Notes: generated from the sequence alone by a model not told the origin. 32,939 nucleotides of DNA from Burkholderiaceae bacterium (GCA_024637395.1 JAGXFG010000008.1:1-32939), one strand, 5' to 3'. Shown: positions 9,663 to 18,081, numbered from the stretch's first letter. A program made the numbers and translations.

Positions 9663-9692
9663 ATTATTGGGACAAGACTTGCGTGTCGTCAC
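9663..9692 (-). promoter_or_regulatory. Candidate promoter of soxBDAG
   Basis: On the minus strand GTGACG (9692–9687) is followed after 18 nt by AATAAT (9668–9663), about 30 nt upstream of the soxB TTG. The hexamers are partial sigma-70 matches. If real, soxBDAG can be transcribed independently of the upstream oxidoreductase. The rest of the 9628–9822 spacer shows no gene or clear terminator. Confidence 0.3.
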
Positions 9693-9822
9693 CGGGGCCG
9701 GTTGCGCCATTAGCTGCGCTTCTGAAAGCACACACATTTGCTTATTCTGTCGCCTGCAATGGGCAAGGAATCGAGATCACCGCCTCGCGCGGGCAGATTC
9801 CAGGAGGCATCAAAGAGCGAGC

Positions 9823-11259
9823 CTAGCGCGTGCCGATGCGCATGCCCAGGAGCCGTGGCAGGCTGGCCAGCGCTCTCGCCAACAGCGGCCCGGATTGCTC
9901 TTGTTCCTCAGCCTCCTCGCAGGAGATAAAGCCCCATCGGATGGCGCGCGCACCGTAAGTCCGGAATGGATCGGGGGGGAAGCTCGGCAATGCGCGCGTG
10001 CACAGCGGCAAAGTCGACCACTCATTCTTGCGTCCGAGCACGAGGGCAGCCAGGCATTGCGCGCCGACATAGGTCGGATTGACGCCGTGGCCGGAATAGC
10101 CGCAACCATAGTGGACCCGAGTGCCGGGAATGGTGCGAAAGAACGGGAGTCGGTCGGCCGAGATATCGATGGCGCCGCCCCAGGCCTTGTCAACGGCAAC
10201 CTGTGCCAGGGCCGGCAGCAGGCGCCGCAAGCCGCGTTCGGCGCGCGCAACACTGGCCGGGTCTTGCGTGAGACTCGGATCCGCAGCATCGCCGCCATAG
10301 CTGATCGGGCCGGAGCCGGAGCCCATCAGCACACGCCCATCGACGGTCTTGCGGAAATAGTGGAGAAACATGCGCAGGTCGGCGATGCCTTCGTCACCGG
10401 GCCAGCCCATCTGCCGGAGCAATTCGGGTGCGGGCTGCGTCATGAGCGCGAAGCTGGAGAAGACGCTCACATGCGCCTTGACCTCGGGTTCGCCGGCGAG
10501 CCCGACATTGGTGGCAAGCACGACATCGCGGGCGATGATTTGTCCATTGGGCGTTCGAACCCGGTTCGGCGCCCCCCGATCAAGACCGAGCATCGGCGTG
10601 TTTTCAAATACCGCCACACCAGCCTCGAGCGCAGCCACCCGCAAGGCGCGCGCCAGACGAGCCGGATGGACATTGGCCCCTTCCGGGAACCAAACCCCAC
10701 CGCGGAAAACCGGGGAGCGACAACGTGAGGCAACCTGCTCGGGAGTGAGCGCGATCGCGGTGTCAGCGACGCCGAGACGGCGTGCCGCCGAGGTGTAACC
10801 CGCAATCTTCTGGTCTTGAGCCGGGGCAGTTGAGATGCGCAGATTTCCCGCTTCACGCCACCAGACGTCGCGCCCTGGAGCGGTGGCGAAGGCCCGGATC
10901 GCATCCTGCGCACGCGTTCCCGCCCGGGCCACGGCGAGCGCCGCATCCTCGCCGATCGATTCGCTCATGCCCTGCAAAGAGGCCCAGTAGCCATGGACCT
11001 TGCCGCCGTTCGAGCCACTGGCGCCGGAGCCACACAGTGCGGCCTCGAGCAACGCGATGTTCAGATCCGGTTGCTGCTCTTTCAGCACCAGCGCGGTCCA
11101 TAGACCAGTGAAACCGCCACCGACGATGACGACATCGACTGTGAGTTCACCAGCGAGGGGGGTTGGCGCGGCTTGTCCGGTCTCTGCCTGCAGGGCGTCT
11201 TGAAACCACCATGAGAGTTGAGCTGGGGCGACACTTGGTCGATGCGGGGTAGAGCTCAT
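9823..11259 (-). CDS. FAD-dependent amine/amino-acid oxidoreductase (DAO family)
   Basis: This is a 478-residue flavoprotein of the D-amino-acid-oxidase/glycine-oxidase superfamily, closest in general character to gamma-glutamylputrescine-oxidase-like (OrdL/PuuB) enzymes. It has the FAD-binding motif VDVVIVGGGFTGLWTALVLKE (about 41–61), then LLEAALCGSGASGSNGGKVHG and a C-terminal GCGYSGHGVNPTYVGAQCLA segment. These enzymes oxidise a C–N bond and usually reduce O2 to H2O2. The ATG at 11259 has GAGGAG about 8 nt upstream. It lies directly upstream of soxBDAG on the same strand and divergent from a TRAP transporter, suggesting a shared substrate pathway. The substrate cannot be told from sequence. 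Confidence 0.85.
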   Translation of the reverse strand: MSSTPHRPSVAPAQLSWWFQDALQAETGQAAPTPLAGELTVDVVIVGGGFTGLWTALVLKEQQPDLNIALLEAALCGSGASGSNGGKVHGYWASLQGMSESIGEDAALAVARAGTRAQDAIRAFATAPGRDVWWREAGNLRISTAPAQDQKIAGYTSAARRLGVADTAIALTPEQVASRCRSPVFRGGVWFPEGANVHPARLARALRVAALEAGVAVFENTPMLGLDRGAPNRVRTPNGQIIARDVVLATNVGLAGEPEVKAHVSVFSSFALMTQPAPELLRQMGWPGDEGIADLRMFLHYFRKTVDGRVLMGSGSGPISYGGDAADPSLTQDPASVARAERGLRRLLPALAQVAVDKAWGGAIDISADRLPFFRTIPGTRVHYGCGYSGHGVNPTYVGAQCLAALVLGRKNEWSTLPLCTRALPSFPPDPFRTYGARAIRWGFISCEEAEEQEQSGPLLARALASLPRLLGMRIGTR

Positions 11260-11336
11260 GAGCTTGCTCCTCGTAGATGGTCACGACACTGCGGGCCGGC
11301 GGCCAAACGCTGTACGGCCAATCGCTGTGAGACTGT

Positions 11337-11366
11337 AGTAAACGTGATCTTGCATGCCTGCGTCAA
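11337..11366 (-). promoter_or_regulatory. Candidate promoter of the FAD oxidoreductase gene
   Basis: TTGACG is a 5/6 match to a -35 box. It is followed after 18 nt by TTTACT, a weak -10, about 80 nt upstream of the start at 11259. This is inference from consensus only. Confidence 0.25.
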
Positions 11367-11586
11367 CGTAGCGTTCGCGGCGATAAGCTCGATAGCGGCT
11401 CGCCTCGCAGGCGATGCGCTTCGCCCGAGGTTTGATTGCCGTGGGGAACCGATCGGTCGCAACCAGGAGCATTACGCTCGCGTGGTAAGTGATCTCCGGG
11501 GGTTGACGCACCAAAGGGCGTAGTCCACTCTTTTCAGGCTGATCGCGTCACATTGGTCGTCAGCGGACCCGTCACGACCGGAGGGA

Positions 11587-11763
11587 ATGAACAGTTCATA
11601 TCGCTTGATCTCGCTGGGCCAATTGCGCGCCGGGCATCCGTTGTCGGGCACCGGGTACTGGTCCATTCTTTCGGCTCACTTGAGGCGTGCCCTTAAGAGC
11701 CCTTCTTTGCGGTCGATCCTTCGGCCCGAACCGTTCCCGTCACCCGCACCACGAGGAGGTTAA
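11587..11763 (+). CDS. Possible 58-codon upstream ORF coupled to the TRAP receptor gene
   Basis: An ATG at 11587 opens a 58-codon frame beginning MNSSYRLISLGQLRAG. It ends with TAA at 11761–11763, 2 nt before the TRAP receptor ATG and inside its AGGAGG ribosome site. GGAGG precedes the ATG but is only about 2–3 nt away, too close for normal initiation. The peptide resembles no family I recognise. It could be a translated leader that couples ribosomes into the next gene, or chance in a GC-rich spacer; chance is the safer reading. Confidence 0.2.
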   Translation: MNSSYRLISLGQLRAGHPLSGTGYWSILSAHLRRALKSPSLRSILRPEPFPSPAPRGG

Positions 11764-11765
11764 CG

Positions 11766-12767
11766 ATGAAAGCTTTCACCGCGCTTCTTTTCGCCCTGAT
11801 TTCGGGGGCCATGGCCGTAACACCGGCCAGCGCCCAAGAGATGAAATTCTTCCGCATCGGCACGGGCAGTGCCGGCGCCACGTACTTTCCAGTCGGTGGT
11901 CTGATCGCCAATGCGATCTCCAATCCACCCGGCTCGCGCCCCTGCGACAAGGGCGGTGCCTGCGGTGTCCCCGGCCTGGTTGCGATGGCCGTCTCCACCA
12001 ACGCCTCGGTGGCGAACGTCAACGCGATCCAGGCTGGCCAGATTGAGGCCGGGCTGTCGGGAGCCGTGGCAATCTACGAAGGGTACAACGGGGTTGGCAA
12101 ATTCGAGGGCGACAAGAAGGACAAGATCCGCGTCATCGCCAACCTTTTCCCTGAGGACATGCATCTGATCATGCCCAAGGGATCCAAGCTCGCTTCGCTG
12201 AAGGATCTCAAGGGCAAGCGGGTCGGCATCGGCCAAGCCGGTTCCGGCACCCAGGTCGCAGTGTTGCGGATTCTCGAGCACTACGGTATCACCCGCAACG
12301 ACTTCGACGCCTCCGAGCTCAACATGGACCAGAGCTCGCAGCGCGTCGCCGACGGCCAGATCGACGGCTACTTCTACGCGGTGGGTACCCCGGCCGCGGC
12401 GCTCGTTCAACTCGGCAGCACCAAGGGTTTCGAACTGTACCGGTTCTCTGCCGAAGAGCAGAAGGATGCCCACGCGCTGCTGCCCTACTACGTCGAATCG
12501 GTGATTCCGGCCAATACCTATGAGGCAATTCCCTACGACGTGCCCACCATCGCGGTGAACGGCCAACTCATCACCAGCATCGACCAGCCCGCGGATCTCA
12601 TCTACGAGATCACCAAGGCGCTGTGGAACAAGAACAGCCGCAAACTCCTCGACAGCGGGCATTCCAAGGGCAAGGTGATCCGACTCGAGACCGCGCTCAA
12701 GGGTGTGCAGATTCCACTGCACCCCGGCGCCGAGCGCTTCTACCGCGAGCAGGGGATGATCAAGTAA
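11766..12767 (+). CDS. TAXI-family TRAP transporter periplasmic solute receptor
   Basis: This is the periplasmic substrate-binding subunit of a TRAP transporter of the TAXI class. The 333-residue product has a signal peptide: Lys2, a hydrophobic stretch, then cleavage predicted after ASA at residue 23. The diagnostic TAXI start FFRIGTGSAGATYFPVGG follows. DLKGKRVGIGQAGSGTQVAV and DGYFYAVGTPAAAL are further family segments. Residues 60 and 66 (PCDKGGACGVPG) are Cys and could form a disulphide. AGGAGG precedes the ATG at good spacing. The fused permease follows on the same strand after a hairpin-bearing gap. Ligands of TAXI receptors are mostly unknown; the oxidase neighbours suggest an amine or amino acid. 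Confidence 0.93.
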   Translation: MKAFTALLFALISGAMAVTPASAQEMKFFRIGTGSAGATYFPVGGLIANAISNPPGSRPCDKGGACGVPGLVAMAVSTNASVANVNAIQAGQIEAGLSGAVAIYEGYNGVGKFEGDKKDKIRVIANLFPEDMHLIMPKGSKLASLKDLKGKRVGIGQAGSGTQVAVLRILEHYGITRNDFDASELNMDQSSQRVADGQIDGYFYAVGTPAAALVQLGSTKGFELYRFSAEEQKDAHALLPYYVESVIPANTYEAIPYDVPTIAVNGQLITSIDQPADLIYEITKALWNKNSRKLLDSGHSKGKVIRLETALKGVQIPLHPGAERFYREQGMIK

Positions 12768-12792
12768 GGTCTTCCTGCCGACCTGCGGTTCC

Positions 12793-12821
12793 CCGGCCGG
12801 TGCCAGCCTGGCGCCGGTCGG
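12793..12821 (+). repeat. Strong intercistronic hairpin between TRAP receptor and permease
   Basis: CCGGCCGGTGCC (12793–12804) pairs with GGCGCCGGTCGG (12810–12821), forming 12 base pairs with two G·U wobbles and a 5-nt loop. No T tract follows, so it is not a standard terminator. In binding-protein/permease operons such hairpins often stabilise the upstream message and give more receptor than permease; that role is inferred. Confidence 0.6.
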
Positions 12822-12862
12822 CCTCAGCTTGAAACCTGCTGCATACCGGCGAGGAGCGCTCG

Positions 12863-14968
12863 ATGGTGACGTTCGATGTGAAGGCCGTTGAAGCGCTTGA
12901 GCGCCAGTACGACTCCGGCCTCAAGACGCGCGCGGTCGGGCCGTGGCTGAAGCACTTCGTCTACGCGTTCTCCTTCGCGTTCGCCGCCTACCACTACGTG
13001 ACGGCGGGAACCGGCGTGCCGGTGGATTACTGGCACATGGGCATTCACATCTCCGGGGTGCTGCTGCTCATCTACATCTTGTTTCCTCTCTGGCGGGGCG
13101 ACCGCTGCATGGAGATGCATGCGCCGGCGTGGTGGCGGATCGCCAACGTGCCGCTGTGGGACTGGGCGTTCGCTGCGGTCGGCATTTTCGGCGCGCTCTA
13201 CATCGGCTTCACTTGGCAGGGCATCGACGTGGACTTCCTCGGTCACCACTTTGTGCTCCGGAACCAGTCGATGCGTCAGGGCAACCCGGCGCCGCTGGAT
13301 ATCGTCGTCGGCACCATGTTCATCGTCGTCCTGCTTGAGGGGGTGCGGCGCTCGATCGGCATGATCGTGCCGGTCATCATCCTGGTGTTCACCAGCTACG
13401 CGGTGTTCGGACCCTATATCCCGGTCGACATCCTCAGACATCCGGGACTCGGCTGGGGACAGTTCATAAACAACATGTACTTCCCGTCGGAGGGCATCTA
13501 CGGCGTCACCCTGTGGGTGGTGTCGACGGTGGTGTTTCATTTCGTGCTCTTCGGCGTCATCGCGCAACGCATGGGGCTCGGACAGTTCTTCGTTGATGTC
13601 GCCACCGTGATCGCCGGGCGCTACACCGGTGGTCTGGCCAAGGTGAGCGTGGTGTCGTCGGCGTTTTTTGGCACCATCTCCGGCTCGTCGATCGCCAATA
13701 CGGTGTCCACCGGTTCGCTGACCATCCCGAACATGAAACGCATGGGCTATCCGGCGCATTTCGCCGGCGGGGTGGAGGCGGCGGCGAGCGCCGGCGGGCA
13801 GATCACTCCGCCGATCATGGGCGCCGCCGCCTTTGTGATGGCGGAGTTTCTTGAGGTCCCCTACACCACGATCGTGATCGCGGCGGCCGTGCCGGCCCTG
13901 ATGCACTATCTGGGTGTGATGTGCATCGTGCACTTCAAGGCCAAGCGACTCGGACTCAAGGGGCTGCCAGCCGAGGAGATCCCGAAGCTGTGGGCCGTCC
14001 TGAAAGAGGGCTGGCCGACCGCGCTGCCCCTGGCAGCGCTCATTTACGTGCTCTTCAAGGGCTACTCGCCCCACATGGCGGCCTTCTGGGGCATCACTAC
14101 CGCGCTCGTGGTGGGCTTCGTGAATCCACGCCAGCGCGTCACCCTGCGCGACATCGCCGATGCCGCGGCCACCGGGGTGCAGTACGCCCTCGCGGTGGGT
14201 GCCGTGTGCGCAGCGATCGGGATCGTGGTGGGGGTCGTGAACTCGACCGGGCTCGGCTTTCGCCTCGGCTTTATCGTCACCAACGGGGCGCTGTCGATCG
14301 GTGAGGCACTGGTGCCGATCCTGTCATGGATCCCGTTCACCACGTTCACTCTCGAAGGCATTACCCTGCTCATCTCGCTGGTGCTGATCGCCATCACCTG
14401 CATTCTGATGGGGGCAGGGCTGCCTACTACCGCCCTGTACATCATGCTCGTGACGGTCGCCCAGCCGGCGCTCGCCAATCTCGGCGTGCCGCCGCTCGCC
14501 TCGCACCTGTTCGTGCTGTACTACGGCGTCATTTCCGAGATCACGCCACCAGTCTGCGCCTCGGCCTACGCCGCGGCCGGCATCGCCGGGGCTGACCCGT
14601 TCAAGACCGGGCTCGCCGCGTTCAGCCTCGGCATTGCCAAGCTTACGGTCCCGATGGTGTTCGTCTATTCGCCGGCGATGTTGATCGTGCTGCCCGAGTA
14701 CTTCACCTGGGGCAGTTTCGCTAGCACCGTATTCACCTGCGCGGTGGGGATATTCCTGATGGCGGTCATGGTCGCAGGCTACCTGGTGCGGCCGCTGCCC
14801 GGCCCGGCCCGGGTGCTGTGCGGTATTGCGGGCTTGTTCCTGATCGCACCGGGCATTCAAAGCGACCTGTGGGCCCTCGCTTTTGCCACGCCCGCCATGC
14901 TCCAGCAGCTGTTTGCGTGGCGCAGGGACCAGCCACCTCCGGGGCTGCCCGCCGCGACGCTTTCCTGA
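12863..14968 (+). CDS. TRAP transporter fused permease (4TM/12TM) subunit
   Basis: The 701-residue protein fuses the small (DctQ-like) and large (DctM-like) membrane subunits, as is usual for TAXI-type TRAP systems; it couples uptake to an ion gradient. Hydrophobic segments run almost throughout. The large-subunit core shows GGLAKVSVVSSAFFGTISGSS, GGQITPPIMGAAAFVMAEF and GVISEITPPVCASAYAAAG, all typical of the DctM fold. The ATG at 12863 is preceded by GAGGAG. It lies 95 nt after the receptor gene and 129 nt before a LysR gene on the same strand. The family call is secure, the substrate unknown. Confidence 0.95.
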   Translation: MVTFDVKAVEALERQYDSGLKTRAVGPWLKHFVYAFSFAFAAYHYVTAGTGVPVDYWHMGIHISGVLLLIYILFPLWRGDRCMEMHAPAWWRIANVPLWDWAFAAVGIFGALYIGFTWQGIDVDFLGHHFVLRNQSMRQGNPAPLDIVVGTMFIVVLLEGVRRSIGMIVPVIILVFTSYAVFGPYIPVDILRHPGLGWGQFINNMYFPSEGIYGVTLWVVSTVVFHFVLFGVIAQRMGLGQFFVDVATVIAGRYTGGLAKVSVVSSAFFGTISGSSIANTVSTGSLTIPNMKRMGYPAHFAGGVEAAASAGGQITPPIMGAAAFVMAEFLEVPYTTIVIAAAVPALMHYLGVMCIVHFKAKRLGLKGLPAEEIPKLWAVLKEGWPTALPLAALIYVLFKGYSPHMAAFWGITTALVVGFVNPRQRVTLRDIADAAATGVQYALAVGAVCAAIGIVVGVVNSTGLGFRLGFIVTNGALSIGEALVPILSWIPFTTFTLEGITLLISLVLIAITCILMGAGLPTTALYIMLVTVAQPALANLGVPPLASHLFVLYYGVISEITPPVCASAYAAAGIAGADPFKTGLAAFSLGIAKLTVPMVFVYSPAMLIVLPEYFTWGSFASTVFTCAVGIFLMAVMVAGYLVRPLPGPARVLCGIAGLFLIAPGIQSDLWALAFATPAMLQQLFAWRRDQPPPGLPAATLS

Positions 14969-15097
14969 GCCGCTGGCGGGGGCGAATGGCGCGCGTTCGG
15001 CGAGGCCCCTCGCGGGGGCTCCGCCGGCGCGCCGGTTGCCGGTCCAGCCGACCCGTTGCATGATGGCGGCAAATTCCGTACTGGGCGCCATCAGGCC

Positions 15098-16045
15098 ATG
15101 CTCGATCTCAAAGCCATCAAGGTGTTTCTGGCTGTCGCCGAATTGCGCAGCATGACGGCCGCGGCGCGACGCCTCGGCCTGTCGCAATCGGCGGTGTCGC
15201 AGGCGATTCGCCAGCTCGAGGAATACATCGGTGCGGTGCTGGTCGACCGCATGCACCGGCCACTATTGCTGACCGCCGCGGGGTTCGCGTTGCGCCAGCG
15301 TGGCGCAGCCCTGGTAGGTGAGGCGGAGAGCCTCTACAAGGCGGTGCGCGAGCAGGCGGGCGGAACCGCGCAGATGCTGCGCCTGGGGATGGTCGATTCC
15401 TTTGCCGCGACCATCGGCCCGGCGCTGATCAAGGAGTTGCTCTCGTCAGCGGTCCATCTGCACGTCAGTTCGGGCTTGGCCCCGGGGCTGGGCGAAGCGC
15501 TGCGGGAACGCCGGCTCGACATGATCGTCACCACCGATGCCGCCGAGAACGGCGCCACGGTCGAGCGCCATCGCTTGCTGCACGAACGCTATGTGCTGCT
15601 GGTGTCGCGCCCGCTGGCCCGCGCGCACCCAGGCGTGAGCATTGCAGAACTCGCCAAACTGGCACCGCTGGTGCGCTTCAATAGTGATTCGCACATCGGG
15701 GCAACGATCGAGCACTATCTCGGAGAACTCGGGATCGCACCACCGCATCGACTCGAAATCGATACCGCCGACAGTCTGGTGGCGATGGTTGCAGCCGGGG
15801 TTGGTTGGGCGTTGATCACGCCGCTGTGCCTGATGCAGGCGCGCGCCGATCCCGCCCAGGTGGTGCCCTTGCCGTTGCCGGGTGTCGGTTGCAGTCGCGA
15901 ACTCACCCTGGTATCCCGCCACGGTGAATACGGGGATCTGCCGCGAACCATCGCACAACGCGTCGCGGCGATCTTCGCCAGCGAAGGACGGTCCCAACTG
16001 CAGCGGCTGGCGCCGTGGCTCGGCGATACCGTCACGGTGCTGTAG
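15098..16045 (+). CDS. LysR-type transcriptional regulator
   Basis: The 315-residue protein has an N-terminal winged helix-turn-helix (LDLKAIKVFLAVAELRSMTAAARRLGLSQSAVSQAIRQLE, at about residues 2–40) and a C-terminal effector-binding domain. LysR proteins usually activate adjacent or divergent genes when they bind a small ligand. The frame is open to 15056, but the ATG at 15098 gives the normal LysR beginning. It follows the TRAP permease on the same strand and may be read through from it. The likely targets are the TRAP genes and the oxidase genes; this is inferred from position only. It converges on DUF3501. Confidence 0.92.
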   Translation: MLDLKAIKVFLAVAELRSMTAAARRLGLSQSAVSQAIRQLEEYIGAVLVDRMHRPLLLTAAGFALRQRGAALVGEAESLYKAVREQAGGTAQMLRLGMVDSFAATIGPALIKELLSSAVHLHVSSGLAPGLGEALRERRLDMIVTTDAAENGATVERHRLLHERYVLLVSRPLARAHPGVSIAELAKLAPLVRFNSDSHIGATIEHYLGELGIAPPHRLEIDTADSLVAMVAAGVGWALITPLCLMQARADPAQVVPLPLPGVGCSRELTLVSRHGEYGDLPRTIAQRVAAIFASEGRSQLQRLAPWLGDTVTVL

Positions 16046-16069
16046 GCGCATAACCTCGGGGCGGGGCGG

Positions 16070-16654
16070 TCAGTCCAAGTCACGCAGCAGCGCGGCGCGG
16101 GTCGCCGCCGGCACCGGTCGAACCTCCGCGCTGTAGGCCTCATGGTCGACACCGGCCGAGAGTTCGGCTCCTGACTTCAGGGCCGAAACCATCGCTGGCG
16201 TGAGTTCGAAGCGCAGGAAATGCACCGCCGAAGTCTTCTCCTCGTTTTCCCGCTCGAGGTCCTCGTCGGCGATCGCGTTGACTCGCTCGGCACCTGAGAC
16301 TTCAATCCAGACCTGCTGCTCGACCCCGCGCAAGCGCGCCAGTTCGCGCTTGCGCACTTCGGGGTCGGTGTATTCGATCAGCATGGTCGCCTTGAAATTG
16401 CTGCCGTCCGGGATCAAGGGGTTGTAGACCTCGAGTTCGTCGTTGATCCCGGCTTCATCGAAGGTCTTTTCGATGTGCAACATTTCCTGGATCTGGAAGC
16501 GAACGGTGAGTTCGTCCTCGAACAGCAAGGTGACGTGCGGGCCGACCGCCAGGCGGCGGGCGCGGCGGTGCTCCCGCAGCCGCTCGAGCCACTGTGGCCG
16601 GGCCCTGGAATAGGCCTCGAGGGTAAGCAATGATTCCGGGGTTACTTTCTGCAT
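16070..16654 (-). CDS. DUF3501 family protein
   Basis: This 194-residue soluble protein has no signal peptide or membrane segment. It begins MQKVTPESLLTLEAYSRARP and contains LEVYNPLIPDGSNFKATMLIEY and NEEKTSAVHFLRFEL; I recognise it as DUF3501, whose function is not established. The ATG at 16654 is preceded by GGAGGAGA, better than the upstream in-frame codon at 16678. It lies 16 nt after the Fe-S protein gene, so they form an operon. The association of rubrerythrin, CCG-domain Fe-S protein and DUF3501 recurs in proteobacteria as far as I recall, which hints at a role in peroxide or redox defence. Confidence 0.88.
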   Translation of the reverse strand: MQKVTPESLLTLEAYSRARPQWLERLREHRRARRLAVGPHVTLLFEDELTVRFQIQEMLHIEKTFDEAGINDELEVYNPLIPDGSNFKATMLIEYTDPEVRKRELARLRGVEQQVWIEVSGAERVNAIADEDLERENEEKTSAVHFLRFELTPAMVSALKSGAELSAGVDHEAYSAEVRPVPAATRAALLRDLD

Positions 16655-16670
16655 CGATTCTCCTCCATCG

Positions 16671-18026
16671 CTAGGCAAGCCCGTAGGCGATGCGCAGCAA
16701 CGTAATTGGGTGAGCCAGGCGGGGGCCGGCAGGATTTTCGAGTCCGCTCATTCCCTGCTGGATATGGTGACCAGCGAGCGCACAGTCCGATGCGATCCAC
16801 TGCGGAGCGCCATCGGGATGCTCGGCCATGCTGTTGAACACTGGCCGTCCGATCTTCATCGCGGTTTCGTGGAACTCCTTCTTGACGCCCCAGGTGCCGG
16901 CGTGCCCCGAACAGCGTTCCACCGTATGGACCCTGGCGCCCGAGACGAGCTCGAGCATCTCGCGGGTCTTCTGGCCCATGTTCTGCACCCGCGTATGGCA
17001 GGCGACGTGATAGGAGACGCGGCCAAGCTCGGCGTTGAAATCCTCGCGCAGCATCCCGTCGCGGCGGCGCGCGAAGAAGTACTCGAAGGGGTCAAACATT
17101 GCCTCCTTCACCGCCTGGACGTCTGCGTCCTCGGGGAACATCAGCGGCAGTTCCTGCTTGAACATCAGCGCGCAAGACGGAATCAGCCCGAGAATCGCAT
17201 AGCCATCGCGCGCCAGTGCTGCCAGCTGCGGGATGTTCTGGTTTTTCAGCTGCTCGACCGAATCGAGATCGCCCAGTTCGAGCTTGGGCATGCCGCAACA
17301 CGCCTCGCCGCTCACCAGCACATAGGGAATCTCGTTGTGCGCCAGGATCGCGGTGAGGTCATGGCCGATGCCGGGCTCGTTGTAGTTGACGAAGCAGGTC
17401 GAGAAGATCGCGACCTTGCCGGGGGTGCGCTCGCCGTCGCGGACCGGGTAGTCGACCGACTTGTCGGCGGTGCGGCGGAAGGTCTTGGAGTCGAAGTCGG
17501 GCAGCCAGGCGTCGCGGTGCACGCCCAGTGTGCGCTCCATCAGGCCGCGGGCGAGTGGCATGCGGTTGACGCGGTTGACCACCTGGACAACGATCGGGAT
17601 GGTGGCCAGCTTGCCGTTGCGGTCGGTCGCCGAGAGTGTGCGATCGCGGAAACTGGTCGGCGTGCCCTCCTTGAACTGGATCGCCTTGGCGCGCAGCATC
17701 AGGTGCGGGAAATCGACGTTCCACTCGTGCGGCGGCACATACGGGCACTTGGTCATGTAGCACACGTCGCACAGGTAGCACTGGTCGACCACCTTCCAGT
17801 AGTCGTCCTTCGCCACTCCGTCGACTTCGAAGGTCGAGCTTTCGTCGATCAGGTCGAAGAGCGTCGGGAAGGCATTGCACAGGCTCACACAACGACGGCA
17901 AGTGTGGCAGATGTCGTAGACCCGCTCGAGTTCTTCAAGGCAGGAGTCACGGTCGTAAAAGCTGGGCGACTTCCATTCGAGCGGGTGACGGGTCGGTGCC
18001 TCGAGGGATCCTTCGCGATTGGTCAT
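16671..18026 (-). CDS. Fe-S protein with two 4Fe-4S clusters and CCG domains (HdrD/GlpC-like)
   Basis: The 451-residue protein is related to the heterodisulfide-reductase/GlpC Fe-S subunits, which relay electrons. Two ferredoxin-type clusters are visible: Cys40, 43, 46, 50 (DICHTCRRCVSLCNAFP) and Cys83, 86, 89, 94 (CYLCDVCYMTKCPYVPPHEW). Cys-rich CCG-type segments follow: SGEACCGMPKLELGDL and VERCSGHAGTWGVKKEF. No membrane anchor or flavin motif is seen, so it must work with partners. The ATG at 18026 has GGAGAAAGG just upstream; the in-frame extension to 18068 lacks this. Rubrerythrin lies upstream, separated by a strong terminator, and DUF3501 lies 16 nt downstream. A supply of electrons to rubrerythrin is plausible but inferred. 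Confidence 0.88.
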   Translation of the reverse strand: MTNREGSLEAPTRHPLEWKSPSFYDRDSCLEELERVYDICHTCRRCVSLCNAFPTLFDLIDESSTFEVDGVAKDDYWKVVDQCYLCDVCYMTKCPYVPPHEWNVDFPHLMLRAKAIQFKEGTPTSFRDRTLSATDRNGKLATIPIVVQVVNRVNRMPLARGLMERTLGVHRDAWLPDFDSKTFRRTADKSVDYPVRDGERTPGKVAIFSTCFVNYNEPGIGHDLTAILAHNEIPYVLVSGEACCGMPKLELGDLDSVEQLKNQNIPQLAALARDGYAILGLIPSCALMFKQELPLMFPEDADVQAVKEAMFDPFEYFFARRRDGMLREDFNAELGRVSYHVACHTRVQNMGQKTREMLELVSGARVHTVERCSGHAGTWGVKKEFHETAMKIGRPVFNSMAEHPDGAPQWIASDCALAGHHIQQGMSGLENPAGPRLAHPITLLRIAYGLA

Positions 18027-18081
18027 GGCCTTTCTCCGCTGGGTGGATGAGCACGAATGAACCTGCACCCTCGATCATGGC

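Larger units (their letters stand above)
11260..11765. other. 506-bp divergent regulatory region between oxidoreductase and TRAP genes
   Basis: No conserved protein is visible here. It probably holds both divergent promoters and LysR sites. On the minus strand TTGACG (11366–11361) and TTTACT (11342–11337) are 18 nt apart. On the plus strand another TTGACG lies at 11503–11508 without a clear -10. A 58-codon ORF at 11587–11763 ends just before the TRAP gene. I looked for a glycine riboswitch and saw none. Confidence 0.5.

Noticed and set aside
9628-9822. Glycine riboswitch upstream of sox genes
   Set aside because: I looked for the conserved aptamer core and did not see it; the spacer shows only a promoter-like pair.
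11472-11666. 64-codon minus-strand ORF in the divergent spacer, considered as a transposase remnant or small gene
   Set aside because: No recognisable domain, no supported ribosome site and no inverted-repeat ends; treated as chance.
12824-14074. 416-codon minus-strand frame rich in His/Arg/Asp
   Set aside because: It is the complement of a membrane-protein gene; such frames arise from the hydrophobic codons of the TRAP permease.
15002-15021. Hairpin (GAGGCCCC / GGGGGCTC) after the TRAP permease as a terminator
   Set aside because: It has a mismatch in the stem and no T tract; similar GC-rich hairpins are common in such DNA, so I did not call it.
16710-18050. 446-codon plus-strand open frame
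   Set aside because: It is antisense to the Fe-S protein, whose cysteine motifs are intact on the minus strand.
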